Source of the DNA: a virus
Strand: one strand, 5' to 3'
IMG/VR virus record: IMGVR_UViG_3300046777_000516
Span: 1-35,306 of that record
Length of the DNA stretch: 35,306 nucleotides
The position numbers and the translations under genes were made by a program. Below are positions 30,229-35,306 of this stretch, in pieces (within the stretch, counting starts at the first letter, position 1; every line of letters begins with the position of its first letter). The notes below the pieces were generated by a model. It had not been told where the DNA came from. It saw only the letters and a program-made list of their open reading frames with translations, and made no database searches.

Positions 30229-30507
30229 TTAGAACGGTAACCCGTCGAGATCCTCATTGGTCGGCGGTCGTTGCGCTTTGGTTTGAGTTTCGCCCACGAT
30301 CTTCGCGTTTCCGAGGATTGCACCGCGAACGCCAGACGCTCGTAGTTCCTTTGTGATCCCTTGGGTGATCATCCCGTGGTTGCCGTACTGATCCGGTTGA
30401 TCATTGATGTGGAGTACTAAATCGAGATAAATACCCTTCTCCCCCTTGAATAGATGATCCTTGTTGACCGACGAGAGGTTCACTTTTAACACTACCAATT
30501 TTCCCAT
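30229..30507 (-). CDS. Small OB-like protein with SSB-type C-terminal tip
   Basis: A 92-residue protein starting at an ATG. It has KLVVLKVNLSSVNKDHLFKGEKGIYLDLVLHINDQPDQYGNHGMITQGITKELRASGVRGAILGNAKIVG, a pattern common in Bacteroidota and other phages. It ends in an acidic tip (NEDLDGLPF), resembling the D-D-x-P-F tail of single-stranded DNA-binding proteins that recruits partner proteins. A role as a small ssDNA-binding or recombination mediator alongside the annealing protein is likely. It overlaps the upstream gene by 107 bases. Confidence 0.65.
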   Translation of the reverse strand: MGKLVVLKVNLSSVNKDHLFKGEKGIYLDLVLHINDQPDQYGNHGMITQGITKELRASGVRGAILGNAKIVGETQTKAQRPPTNEDLDGLPF

Positions 30508-30715
30508 GATTCTTTGATTTTGCTACCTTGTAGCCGTCCGCGAACCCTTGCACATACAAGGCTTGATCGTATTCGGCCTGATAATTATTACATTTTTCTA
30601 ACTCGTCGATAAGTTGCATCAACTCAAATTTACGCGCTCCCGGTTGACTTTTAAGCACCAACGATCGCAATTTTGAGATGGCGCGATCGAGCGGCGAATC
30701 AGGTACCCGGATCAT
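30401..30715 (-). CDS. Hypothetical protein overlapping the SSB-like gene
   Basis: A 104-residue protein; its ATG overlaps the previous stop by 4 bases. The N-terminal ~65 residues (LDRAISKLRSLVLKSQPGARKFELMQLIDELEKCNNYQAEYDQALYVQGFADGYKVAKSK) are helical and plausible; the rest lies in the overlap with the downstream gene and is low-complexity. Possible short coding gene with a long tail; the exact C-terminus is uncertain. No family recognised. Confidence 0.45.
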   Translation of the reverse strand: MIRVPDSPLDRAISKLRSLVLKSQPGARKFELMQLIDELEKCNNYQAEYDQALYVQGFADGYKVAKSKNHGKIGSVKSEPLVGQQGSSIQGGEGYLSRFSTPHQ

Positions 30716-31068
30716 TGCGGAATAGTTTTTACGAACCTGAATGATGCGAGGCGACTTTTATTGCCGTACTTTTCGTGCGTCACTTCGATGATGTTCCGGC
30801 TTGTCATTGTCGTTACGAAATTATCGATCCGCATCATTCCGGTTTCCGCTTGTATGCCACGGACGCGCTGATCAGACGGTTTCACGGAGTTCATGCCGAA
30901 TGTGCGGTATATCGCTTTCGTGAAATCTTTCATAGCGGATGAAATCCCGGTAAGGTCGGCAACGGCGGGCGGTTGAATTAACGGGAGTTGTTCGCTCCCG
31001 TTTTCGCTCATGACTTCGCGGATCAAGCGCATCGCCTCCGCTAACTTATTTCGTTGATTCTGATTCAT
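30712..31068 (-). CDS. Hypothetical protein
   Basis: A 118-residue protein coupled by 4-base overlaps on both sides. It has RNKLAEAMRLIREVMSENGSEQLPLIQPPAV, then SAMKDFTKAIYRTFGMNSVKPSDQRVRGIQAETGMMRIDNFVTTMTSRNIIEVTHEKYGNKSRLASFRFVKT. The C-terminal part looks like a winged-helix (a helix followed by two basic strands), so a DNA-binding role is conceivable. It lies between the annealing-module gene and the SSB-like gene. Confidence 0.55.
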   Translation of the reverse strand: MNQNQRNKLAEAMRLIREVMSENGSEQLPLIQPPAVADLTGISSAMKDFTKAIYRTFGMNSVKPSDQRVRGIQAETGMMRIDNFVTTMTSRNIIEVTHEKYGNKSRLASFRFVKTIPQ

Positions 31069-31496
31069 TTGGCGAGATTTACTTTTAGTGATTGTGTAAC
31101 CGAGAGGACGGGCAATTCACCCCGGCGGAGTTTCTTTTCTTCGTCCTCAATTGCCTTGCGTTTTTCCGTAGCGGATGCGATGGCGTCGGAAAGATCTTGC
31201 CATCCATCGATGTGTCGGTAGTCGTATTTCGGAACGTCCACCGCTTGGAGTTTTGCCCCGGCAATCTCTGCGACTTGTTTCGGATGCTTAAACAATTGCT
31301 CCTTTGCGGCCTCCGCGATGCGATCTTTTACCGCCTTCGTGAGTTGCTCGAGTGCCGCCATCTGAACCATTACGGCGAGCGGATCCAATTTTCCGCCAAG
31401 CGTTTCCTCCGCGATGGCATCCGCCATCATTTCGATCCCGAACTTTGTCGGCGCGATGTCCGCGATTTTGATTTCTGCGAGTTCTCTGGTTTCCAT
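31065..31496 (-). CDS. Hypothetical recombination-module protein
   Basis: The frame starts at ATG 31505 (MKHMETREL) or 31496 (METREL); the latter has the AAACAC leader, giving 143 residues. Sequence: ELAEIKIADIAPTKFGIEMMADAIAEETLGGKLDPLAVMVQMAALEQLTKAVKDRIAEAAKEQLFKHPKQVAEIAGAKLQAVDVPKYDYRHIDGWQDLSDAIASATEKRKAIEDEEKKLRRG. A coiled C-terminus and the YDYRHIDGWQDL element resemble small proteins often placed beside phage annealing proteins. No catalytic motif seen. Confidence 0.6.
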   Translation of the reverse strand: METRELAEIKIADIAPTKFGIEMMADAIAEETLGGKLDPLAVMVQMAALEQLTKAVKDRIAEAAKEQLFKHPKQVAEIAGAKLQAVDVPKYDYRHIDGWQDLSDAIASATEKRKAIEDEEKKLRRGELPVLSVTQSLKVNLAK

Positions 31497-31501
31497 GTGT
31501 T

Positions 31502-31783
31502 TCATTTATTGAGTGCATTAATTAAGGCGTGTGCCATGTTTACTGAAAGTTCCGCAACGTTTTCGGATGTCAATGTCGCGTTATTTGGATCGCTCAACAT
31601 TCCATTCATTGCGACCGCTGCAAAATATTCGCGCTTGCTTATTCCACGAGCAATGAAAATACTGTCGTCACACAATTCCGCAACCATCGCCCCGCAACCT
31701 TCGTGCGGGAATGTTCCCATTTCTCCGGTTTGTTGCAAAAAAGTTATTAGCGAATCTGATCTTAATTTTGATTCTTTTTCCAT
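31502..31783 (-). CDS. Hypothetical phage protein of a widespread family
   Basis: The frame is open upstream to 31912 but that part overlaps the annealing gene; ATGs at 31792 and 31783 remain, and 31783 has the GAACAC leader; 93 residues. The core GISKREYFAAVAMNGMLSDPNNATL...ENVAELSVNMAHALINAL fits a very common phage family of small proteins with a (L/T)-x-K-REYFA-x-x-AM-x-G-x-L motif and a helical AD-x-LI end. Function unknown. It follows the annealing protein gene. Confidence 0.6.
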   Translation of the reverse strand: MEKESKLRSDSLITFLQQTGEMGTFPHEGCGAMVAELCDDSIFIARGISKREYFAAVAMNGMLSDPNNATLTSENVAELSVNMAHALINALNK

Positions 31784-31793
31784 GTGTTCCATT

Positions 31794-32522
31794 TTATGAT
31801 TGTGATTGAATGAACTTTTTTCGATCGGAGAACATAGGGCGCAATCCGCACGCCTCAACCGTTGCTTTGTTATGTTGGTATAGCGCGTTGAGTTGTGCAA
31901 CGGTTTCGACATACTTCAAGACCTCGACGATTGCATCCGGTTCGTCATACTGGATAACGACCGCCTTCGCGATGTCGATATTAAGTTCCTCATCCTCCGA
32001 GTACACCTCAACCGCATCCGGTGGTGGAGCAATATCCAGACGTTCGCCGGGCAGCGATACGGCCTCCTCTTCGGAAAGGATACCTAACCCTAACAAGTCG
32101 AGCGTCGCCCTCCGCTTCGCCTTCGTTTCGGCCTTCATGAGATTATTGCAATATTGCTCCCCCTTCATACTTGCGATGGGAACTGCCGCCATTGATTCCG
32201 TGAACCGCCCGTCCGGTAGCGTCGCCCGTGCAATGACCTGAAAGATCCCCGGCTCTTGCATGAGTTCGCGGGATATTATCTGATGCGACACCCCGTGCAT
32301 CTTGTTAAGTTGTTGCGCTCCGGAGCGGGTGAGGTACAACACCTCGCGACCTTGGAGGCGTAGGAGATCGAACGGTTTGGTAAACGGATCAAGTCCGAGG
32401 CGTTCGCAATACCCGCGATAATACAAGACCTTGTCGGATGGATGCAGACGGGAAAGGTCGCCGTCGATGATGATGGACGCGGTTACCGCCGCCTCTTTTT
32501 GTTGGAGTTCTTTGTTGCTCAT
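31794..32522 (-). CDS. RecT/Redbeta-like single-strand annealing protein
   Basis: A 242-residue protein starting at an ATG with leader AATAACACACT. It has YYRGYCERLGLDPFTKPFDLLRLQGREVLYLTRSGAQQLNKMHGVS and, later, GIFQVIARATLPDGRFTESMAAVPI, NNLMKAETKAKRRATLDLLGLGILSEEE. The C-x-x-L-G-L-x-P-F-T-x-P-F core and the ETKAKRR(A/V)T(L) helix are shared with phage-encoded annealing proteins of the RecT type. Such proteins pair complementary strands during replication-linked recombination. It starts the recombination block. Erf- or Rad52-like families are an alternative. Confidence 0.6.
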   Translation of the reverse strand: MSNKELQQKEAAVTASIIIDGDLSRLHPSDKVLYYRGYCERLGLDPFTKPFDLLRLQGREVLYLTRSGAQQLNKMHGVSHQIISRELMQEPGIFQVIARATLPDGRFTESMAAVPIASMKGEQYCNNLMKAETKAKRRATLDLLGLGILSEEEAVSLPGERLDIAPPPDAVEVYSEDEELNIDIAKAVVIQYDEPDAIVEVLKYVETVAQLNALYQHNKATVEACGLRPMFSDRKKFIQSQS

Positions 32523-32544
32523 AGTGTGTTATTATGTTCTAAAG

Positions 32545-32745
32545 TTAGGGCAATTTTCGGTAAATCTTCTCCTTTTCTCCGAAAAATTCATACATAACTT
32601 TCAGCAATCGAGGCGACCCGCGACGCTTGGCCATCGTGTTAAAATATGTGTTTTTGTGTACCCCGGCCAACCGTGTGATAATCTCGGCATCTCCACGGTC
32701 GTAAAGTTTGCGCCACTTGGCGAGCGTTTCATTTGGAATTTCCAT
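32545..32745 (-). CDS. Small helix-turn-helix protein
   Basis: A 66-residue protein, leader AATAAACACGC. Residues IPNETLAKWRKLYDRGDAEIITRLAGVHKNTYFNTMAKRRGSPRLLKVMYEFFGEKEKIYRKLP fit a small helix-turn-helix with a recognition helix (HKNTYFNTMAKRRG). It might regulate the promoters nearby. No repressor-type C-terminal domain is present, so it is not evidence for lysogeny. Confidence 0.6.
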   Translation of the reverse strand: MEIPNETLAKWRKLYDRGDAEIITRLAGVHKNTYFNTMAKRRGSPRLLKVMYEFFGEKEKIYRKLP

Positions 32746-32751
32746 GCGTGT

Positions 32752-32868
32752 TTATTTAGTGATGTAATCGACGAAGGTGTCCACGATCCACGTGAGGACG
32801 GCGGGTGCGAGGATGATGAAGATTGCGAATGCGCACGTTATGATATTGCGGGCGATTTCCTTTTTCAT
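32752..32868 (-). CDS. Very small membrane protein
   Basis: Upstream in-frame sequence to 32961 belongs to another gene's shadow; the ATG at 32868 (MKKEIARNIITCAFAIFIILAP) has leader AAACACACACAA, giving 38 residues. One transmembrane segment (about residues 9-28) and a short acidic tail. Size and A-rich leader fit early phage membrane peptides; function unknown. Confidence 0.55.
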   Translation of the reverse strand: MKKEIARNIITCAFAIFIILAPAVLTWIVDTFVDYITK

Positions 32869-33149
32869 TTGTGTGTGTTTGGTGATGTGGTGATTGTGTG
32901 TACATACTGGCGCATGAGGCGTCGTAAATCCGCCCACATTTCGTCCAGTTCTTCCGGGCAATCGGCGGAGAGTTCAATCCTGAAATCCTCTTTCGTGTCG
33001 TCGCCGGAGTAAGCCTGAACGATGGCGTAAGAATGATCGAGATCGGCGACATCATCGCGATGATCCATCTCGAACCACCATTTCATGTAGACCGTCATCT
33101 CGGCGAGTTCTCGCGCTAATTTGTGTGTAATGCGAATGTGTGTTTCCAT
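32865..33149 (-). CDS. Hypothetical early protein
   Basis: The frame is open to a GTG at 33170, but the -7 box of the promoter overlaps that position, so the ATG at 33149 (METHIRITHKLAREL) is preferred; 94 residues, leader ACACAC. The protein is acidic and helical: YMKWWFEMDHRDDVADLDHSYAIVQAYSGDDTKEDFRIELSADCPEELDEMWADLRRLMRQYV. Its highly negative charge might suggest a DNA mimic, but this is speculative. It is the first gene after a strong early promoter. Confidence 0.6.
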   Translation of the reverse strand: METHIRITHKLARELAEMTVYMKWWFEMDHRDDVADLDHSYAIVQAYSGDDTKEDFRIELSADCPEELDEMWADLRRLMRQYVHTITTSPNTHK

Positions 33150-33169
33150 GTGTGTTTCGTTTGTTATCA

Positions 33170-33201
33170 CAAATCTAAAACAAGTTCAACACATAAACAA
33201 A
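33170..33201 (-). promoter_or_regulatory. Early promoter (TTTG-N20-TAGATTTG)
   Basis: On the minus strand TTTG (33201-33198), a 20-base spacer and TAGATTTG (33177-33170), a good fit to the Bacteroidota consensus TTTG/TAnnTTTG. It directs transcription into the early block and decides the start at 33149. The spacer TATGTGTTGAACTTGTT shares motifs with two other promoters in this window. Confidence 0.75.
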
Positions 33202-33237
33202 ACAATTTCCAAATTATTTTTTTTGATAAAAAAGGAA

Positions 33238-33261
33238 CCCCGATCATGGAAATGACCGGGG
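33238..33261 (-). terminator. Rho-independent terminator after the lysis genes
   Basis: On the minus strand a 9-bp stem (CCCCGGTCA with TGATCGGGG, one G-U pair), loop TTTCCA, followed by TTCCTTTTTT. It lies just after the endolysin stop (33301) and separates the late lysis transcript from the early promoter at 33170. Confidence 0.85.
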
Positions 33262-33300
33262 ATCATGAAACACACTATGTATCAGCAGAAATCGAAGGTA

Positions 33301-33804
33301 CTAAATTCTTACATAACCGTTCGGGGTGACGTTCCCGGCGGTGTGCATCGCGAATAATTGCCGGACTGGATAACCGAATGTCTTTTGAAAATGCGGAGCG
33401 TCGACGAACTTCCAATCCCCGCCCCACCCCCAACCGTACGACTTGAAGATCTGGACGACCTCCACCCAATCCGCCCGGCCATCGCCATCGAAATCCGTCC
33501 GGGTGTCCCATGATGCCGTGTCGTATTTACCGTCGCCGTTTGTGTCCACGATCAACACGATATCGATGGCAAGGCCGTAGTTATGGTATGATAATCCGCC
33601 CTTCGCGTTGGTGACGACCTTCCCGGGTGCCGTGCGGCCTTGGGCGTATAACTTGTTCTGCTCCGCAATCGTCCGGAGCGTGAACGCGAAACGGCACATT
33701 GCCCGACCTTTCAACGCTTCGCAGATCTCCGCGTAAATCTCCCCGGCTTCCTCGCGTAACTTCGGATGCAGCAACTTGATCCGATCCAATGTTATTTGAT
33801 CCAT
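33301..33804 (-). CDS. M15-family peptidase endolysin with calcium-binding-like loops
   Basis: A 167-residue protein starting at an ATG (leader ATAACACCAC). The zinc peptidase signature SYHNYGLAID (72-81: H74, D81) and DAPHF (135-139: D135, H138) are the M15/VanY metal and catalytic residues. Between them lie two EF-hand-like loops, VDTNGDGKYDT (86-96) and DFDGDGRADW (104-113), as in the T5 endolysin. It cleaves peptide cross-bridges of peptidoglycan in the periplasm. No signal peptide is present, so it needs a holin. It follows the spanin gene and precedes the terminator. Confidence 0.9.
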   Translation of the reverse strand: MDQITLDRIKLLHPKLREEAGEIYAEICEALKGRAMCRFAFTLRTIAEQNKLYAQGRTAPGKVVTNAKGGLSYHNYGLAIDIVLIVDTNGDGKYDTASWDTRTDFDGDGRADWVEVVQIFKSYGWGWGGDWKFVDAPHFQKTFGYPVRQLFAMHTAGNVTPNGYVRI

Positions 33805-33810
33805 GTGGTG

Positions 33811-34269
33811 TTATTTTCGTACTGCCAACGCAATCAGACCCACGAACGCAATCAGCAAAAACGCGGTCGACATCCGGTACCTCCGGGAGCTATCTCCGAC
33901 CTCTTTCAGCCTACCTTCGAGTTCAGATACTTGCCGGATATGTGCATCGCGCCCGGACGCATCCACGACCGTCAATTTCAGCGTATCTCGGATCGTTACG
34001 GTTCGTACTATGTCGCGAAACTTTGTCGCCGTAATGCGCACCGTATCGCGTTCAATGGTCGTGTCCGTGAAAATGACGATTTCGCCAATGGTGTCCGTCT
34101 TGATGATTGTATCCCGCTTTACGATCGTGAGCGTGTCATAACGGCACAACCCATCGCGCAACAATTCATCGGCGACGCGTGTCCGATGTGCGGGATCATC
34201 GAGTACCCGACGAACCGGATCGCAACCGATGGCGGAGATGCAAAGTAATATCGTGACGATGTTACGCAT
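33811..34269 (-). CDS. Unimolecular spanin (u-spanin)
   Basis: A 152-residue protein, overlapping the preceding gene by 8 bases. It starts with a lipoprotein signal peptide (MRNIVTILLCISAIGC, lipidation Cys16) and ends with a transmembrane segment (about 133-150, TAFLLIAFVGLIALAVRK). The periplasmic part is a beta-rich stretch full of DT repeats (IVKRDTIIKTDTIGEIVIFTDTTIERDTVRI) followed by a helix. N-terminal lipid anchor plus C-terminal inner membrane anchor is the topology of unimolecular spanins, which join outer and inner membranes for the final lysis step. It sits between holin candidate and endolysin. Confidence 0.75.
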   Translation of the reverse strand: MRNIVTILLCISAIGCDPVRRVLDDPAHRTRVADELLRDGLCRYDTLTIVKRDTIIKTDTIGEIVIFTDTTIERDTVRITATKFRDIVRTVTIRDTLKLTVVDASGRDAHIRQVSELEGRLKEVGDSSRRYRMSTAFLLIAFVGLIALAVRK

Positions 34270-34525
34270 TCCGATCGGCTTTGTCCTTTAGTTCGAGCCG
34301 GATGTCCATGAGCAGCGACTCGATCCGATCCAACCTCCGGGATATTTCGTCATCCTTTCGCTCAACCGCTTCGAGCCGGAGGTTTGTCGCCTTTTCCATT
34401 ACCTCGAGCCGGGATGAAAGGTCGGTAATCTTGCGCCTTAACCCGTCGATGAACTTCCAGAACGCGAGGGCGTAGGTCGCCGTCTGAATTAAAATTGTCG
34501 TCACTAATTCCGTCGTCATGCCCAT
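34262..34525 (-). CDS. Holin-like membrane coiled-coil protein
   Basis: An 87-residue protein (a second ATG lies at 34519) with a leader CTAATTATGGGC. A hydrophobic N-terminal segment (about 5-25, ELVTTILIQTATYALAFWKFI) is followed by a coiled coil (LSSRLEVMEKATNLRLEAVERKDDEISRRLDRIESLLMDIRLELKDKA). It sits directly before the spanin and endolysin, the usual place of a holin, and its topology is XhlA-like in reverse. It is the better-placed holin candidate of two in this genome. Confidence 0.6.
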   Translation of the reverse strand: MGMTTELVTTILIQTATYALAFWKFIDGLRRKITDLSSRLEVMEKATNLRLEAVERKDDEISRRLDRIESLLMDIRLELKDKADRNA

Positions 34526-34540
34526 AATTAGTTCGGTTGA

Positions 34541-34762
34541 TTATTTGTTACCGCTTGCATTCTGCTCCCCCACTTGCTTCGCCACTTTCGCCCGTATCCC
34601 CTCACTCACCTTTGCCGGTAACTCACCCAGTGCATCATAAATTACTTGCACCTCTTGCGTTGTTAGTTCAAGTTTGTAGGTTTTCTGTTGTTGTGGCATC
34701 GTGAAGGCAAATATGCCCATAACAAAAACGAAAATGATTGCGTAACCGATTGATTTTTTCAT
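34541..34762 (-). CDS. Small membrane-anchored or secreted protein
   Basis: A 73-residue protein starting at an ATG 9 bases after the fibre stop. An N-terminal hydrophobic segment (MKKSIGYAIIFVFVMGIFAFTMPQQQ) is a signal anchor or signal peptide, followed by TYKLELTTQEVQVIYDALGELPAKVSEGIRAKVAKQVGEQ. A YKLELT-x-QE-x-Q-x-I-x-x-AL-x-E-LP pattern occurs in small proteins near the end of Bacteroidota phage late operons. Role unknown, perhaps in lysis or attachment. Confidence 0.6.
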   Translation of the reverse strand: MKKSIGYAIIFVFVMGIFAFTMPQQQKTYKLELTTQEVQVIYDALGELPAKVSEGIRAKVAKQVGEQNASGNK

Positions 34763-34771
34763 GTGATAAAG

Positions 34772-35306
34772 TTAGTGTAAGTCAGTCCATGACGTGGTAT
34801 AAACTTGCAATTTTGATGTGGTGGTATTGTATATCACAAGTCCGGCAGCCGGGGAAGATATTGCATCCCTTTGTGTGGTTGTCATACGGGGTGGAAGGAA
34901 TCCACGCGTGGTGGATGTTACATCAAGTTGTGCGGATGCTTCCGGCGTTGCATCGTTAATTGATATAATGCCATTCCCCGTCACTCTAAAATATTCATTT
35001 GCCGCAGATGCATTTCTAATCCTAAAACTATAATCATTCGCAGATGTTCCCGCATCAATTAGCACCCCAAAACTTTGGTCGGTAGTGGTGCTATTTTGGT
35101 CGAACCATCCAATAACCGAATTATTGAAATTGCCCGTGAATAATGCTGATTTCGCTTGTAGTGCATCAACTGCGGTAAATGTACCCGTGACGTACGCATT
35201 CCCCGATACTTGTAGTTTATAGTCCCCGGCATCGGTGGTGGTGTTGATATAAGTTTCTGAATTTGAAGACGCTAAAAATGTTGTAGTCGATCCGCTTAAT
35301 ACCGAA
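34772..35306 (-). CDS. Fibre protein, C-terminal tip (runs off the right edge)
   Basis: This is the 3' part of the fibre gene; the 5' part is at 1-1919 once the 127-bp repeat is merged. The frame is continuous through the right edge: [24 protein letters not shown], then [76 protein letters not shown]. The end (S-T-T-RG-x-L-x-P-R-M-T-T-x-x-R-x-A-I-x-x-P-x-x-G-x-x-V-Y-N-T-x-x-x-x-L) is a very common C-terminal module of Bacteroidota fibre and surface proteins. It may include the receptor-binding tip. Confidence 0.75.
   Translation of the reverse strand, partial: SVLSGSTTTFLASSNSETYINTTTDAGDYKLQVSGNAYVTGTFTAVDALQAKSALFTGNFNNSVIGWFDQNSTTTDQSFGVLIDAGTSANDYSFRIRNASAANEYFRVTGNGIISINDATPEASAQLDVTSTTRGFLPPRMTTTQRDAISSPAAGLVIYNTTTSKLQVYTTSWTDLH
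35180..35306. repeat. 127-bp exact direct repeat, right copy
   Basis: Bases 35180-35306 are identical to 351-477. The copy ends at the last base of the window and its left flank (35179) differs from base 350. Overlapping the copies closes a 34,829-bp circle and keeps the fibre frame. Confidence 0.95.

Noticed and set aside
31092-31799. 235-residue plus-strand frame
   Set aside because: Antisense to three good minus-strand genes, Cys/Phe/Leu-rich shadow composition and no homology-like motif.
32545-32555. TAACTTTA as a -7 box before the annealing protein gene
   Set aside because: Last base deviates and no TTG lies at proper spacing; it overlaps a stop codon.
32545-32745. Lysogeny repressor call for the small HTH protein
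   Set aside because: Too short for a repressor with dimerisation or protease domain, and no integrase or attachment site seen.
33123-33329. Plus-strand 68-residue frame over the terminator and early promoter
   Set aside because: It spans a terminator and promoter on the other strand and has no family features.

Overview
This window reads as a near-complete genome of a tailed double-stranded DNA phage of Bacteroidota. The evidence is a full head-tail-lysis gene set in the style of Bacteroidota phages, four promoters of the TTTG / N19-21 / TAnnTTTG type used by that phylum's sigma factor, and A-rich leaders with no obvious Shine-Dalgarno. All convincing genes lie on the minus strand, so transcription runs from high to low coordinates. 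I saw no integrase, excision gene, DNA polymerase, CRISPR array or tRNA. A terminator-rich, largely non-overlapping layout and the absence of lysogeny genes suggest a lytic phage, but this is inference.

The last 127 bases (35180-35306) exactly repeat 351-477, inside a fibre gene. Joining the copies gives a circle of 34,829 bp and restores an in-frame fibre of 658 codons. The first 350 bases are then an alternative in-frame continuation of the same gene: a second allele, or a collapsed internal repeat.

Layout in transcription order. (1) 33.2-24.3 kb, early and DNA-metabolism region: small proteins, a RecT-like annealing protein, an SSB-tip protein, a replication initiator-like protein, a C5-cytosine methyltransferase with a second gene overprinted in another frame, a VRR-NUC nuclease and a sigma-like factor. 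Two structured RNA leaders lie here (30.1-30.2 kb and 29.5-29.6 kb). (2) 24.2-19.7 kb, a tightly coupled operon whose ATG/TGA junctions overlap by 4 bases: three glycosyltransferases, a SAM methyltransferase, a ParB-like protein and a TET/JBP-like 2-oxoglutarate dioxygenase. With the C5 methyltransferase this looks like a cytosine hypermodification system. (3) 19.7-17.5 kb, packaging: small and large terminase. (4) 17.5-10.6 kb, tail: a chaperone with a T9 slippery site and -1 frame extension, baseplate-like proteins and the tape measure. (5) 10.6-2.8 kb, head: XkdF-like protease, scaffold, capsid, tube, portal with a MuF-like tail, connector. (6) 2.7 kb through the junction to 33.3 kb: small tail proteins, fibre, holin candidate, unimolecular spanin, M15 endolysin, terminator.

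The most interesting features are the probable 5mC to 5hmC to glycosylated-C pathway, the overprinted methyltransferase locus, the frameshifted tail chaperone, the branching fibre and the two unexplained structured leaders. Functional calls come from motifs and remembered family patterns; no database search was possible.
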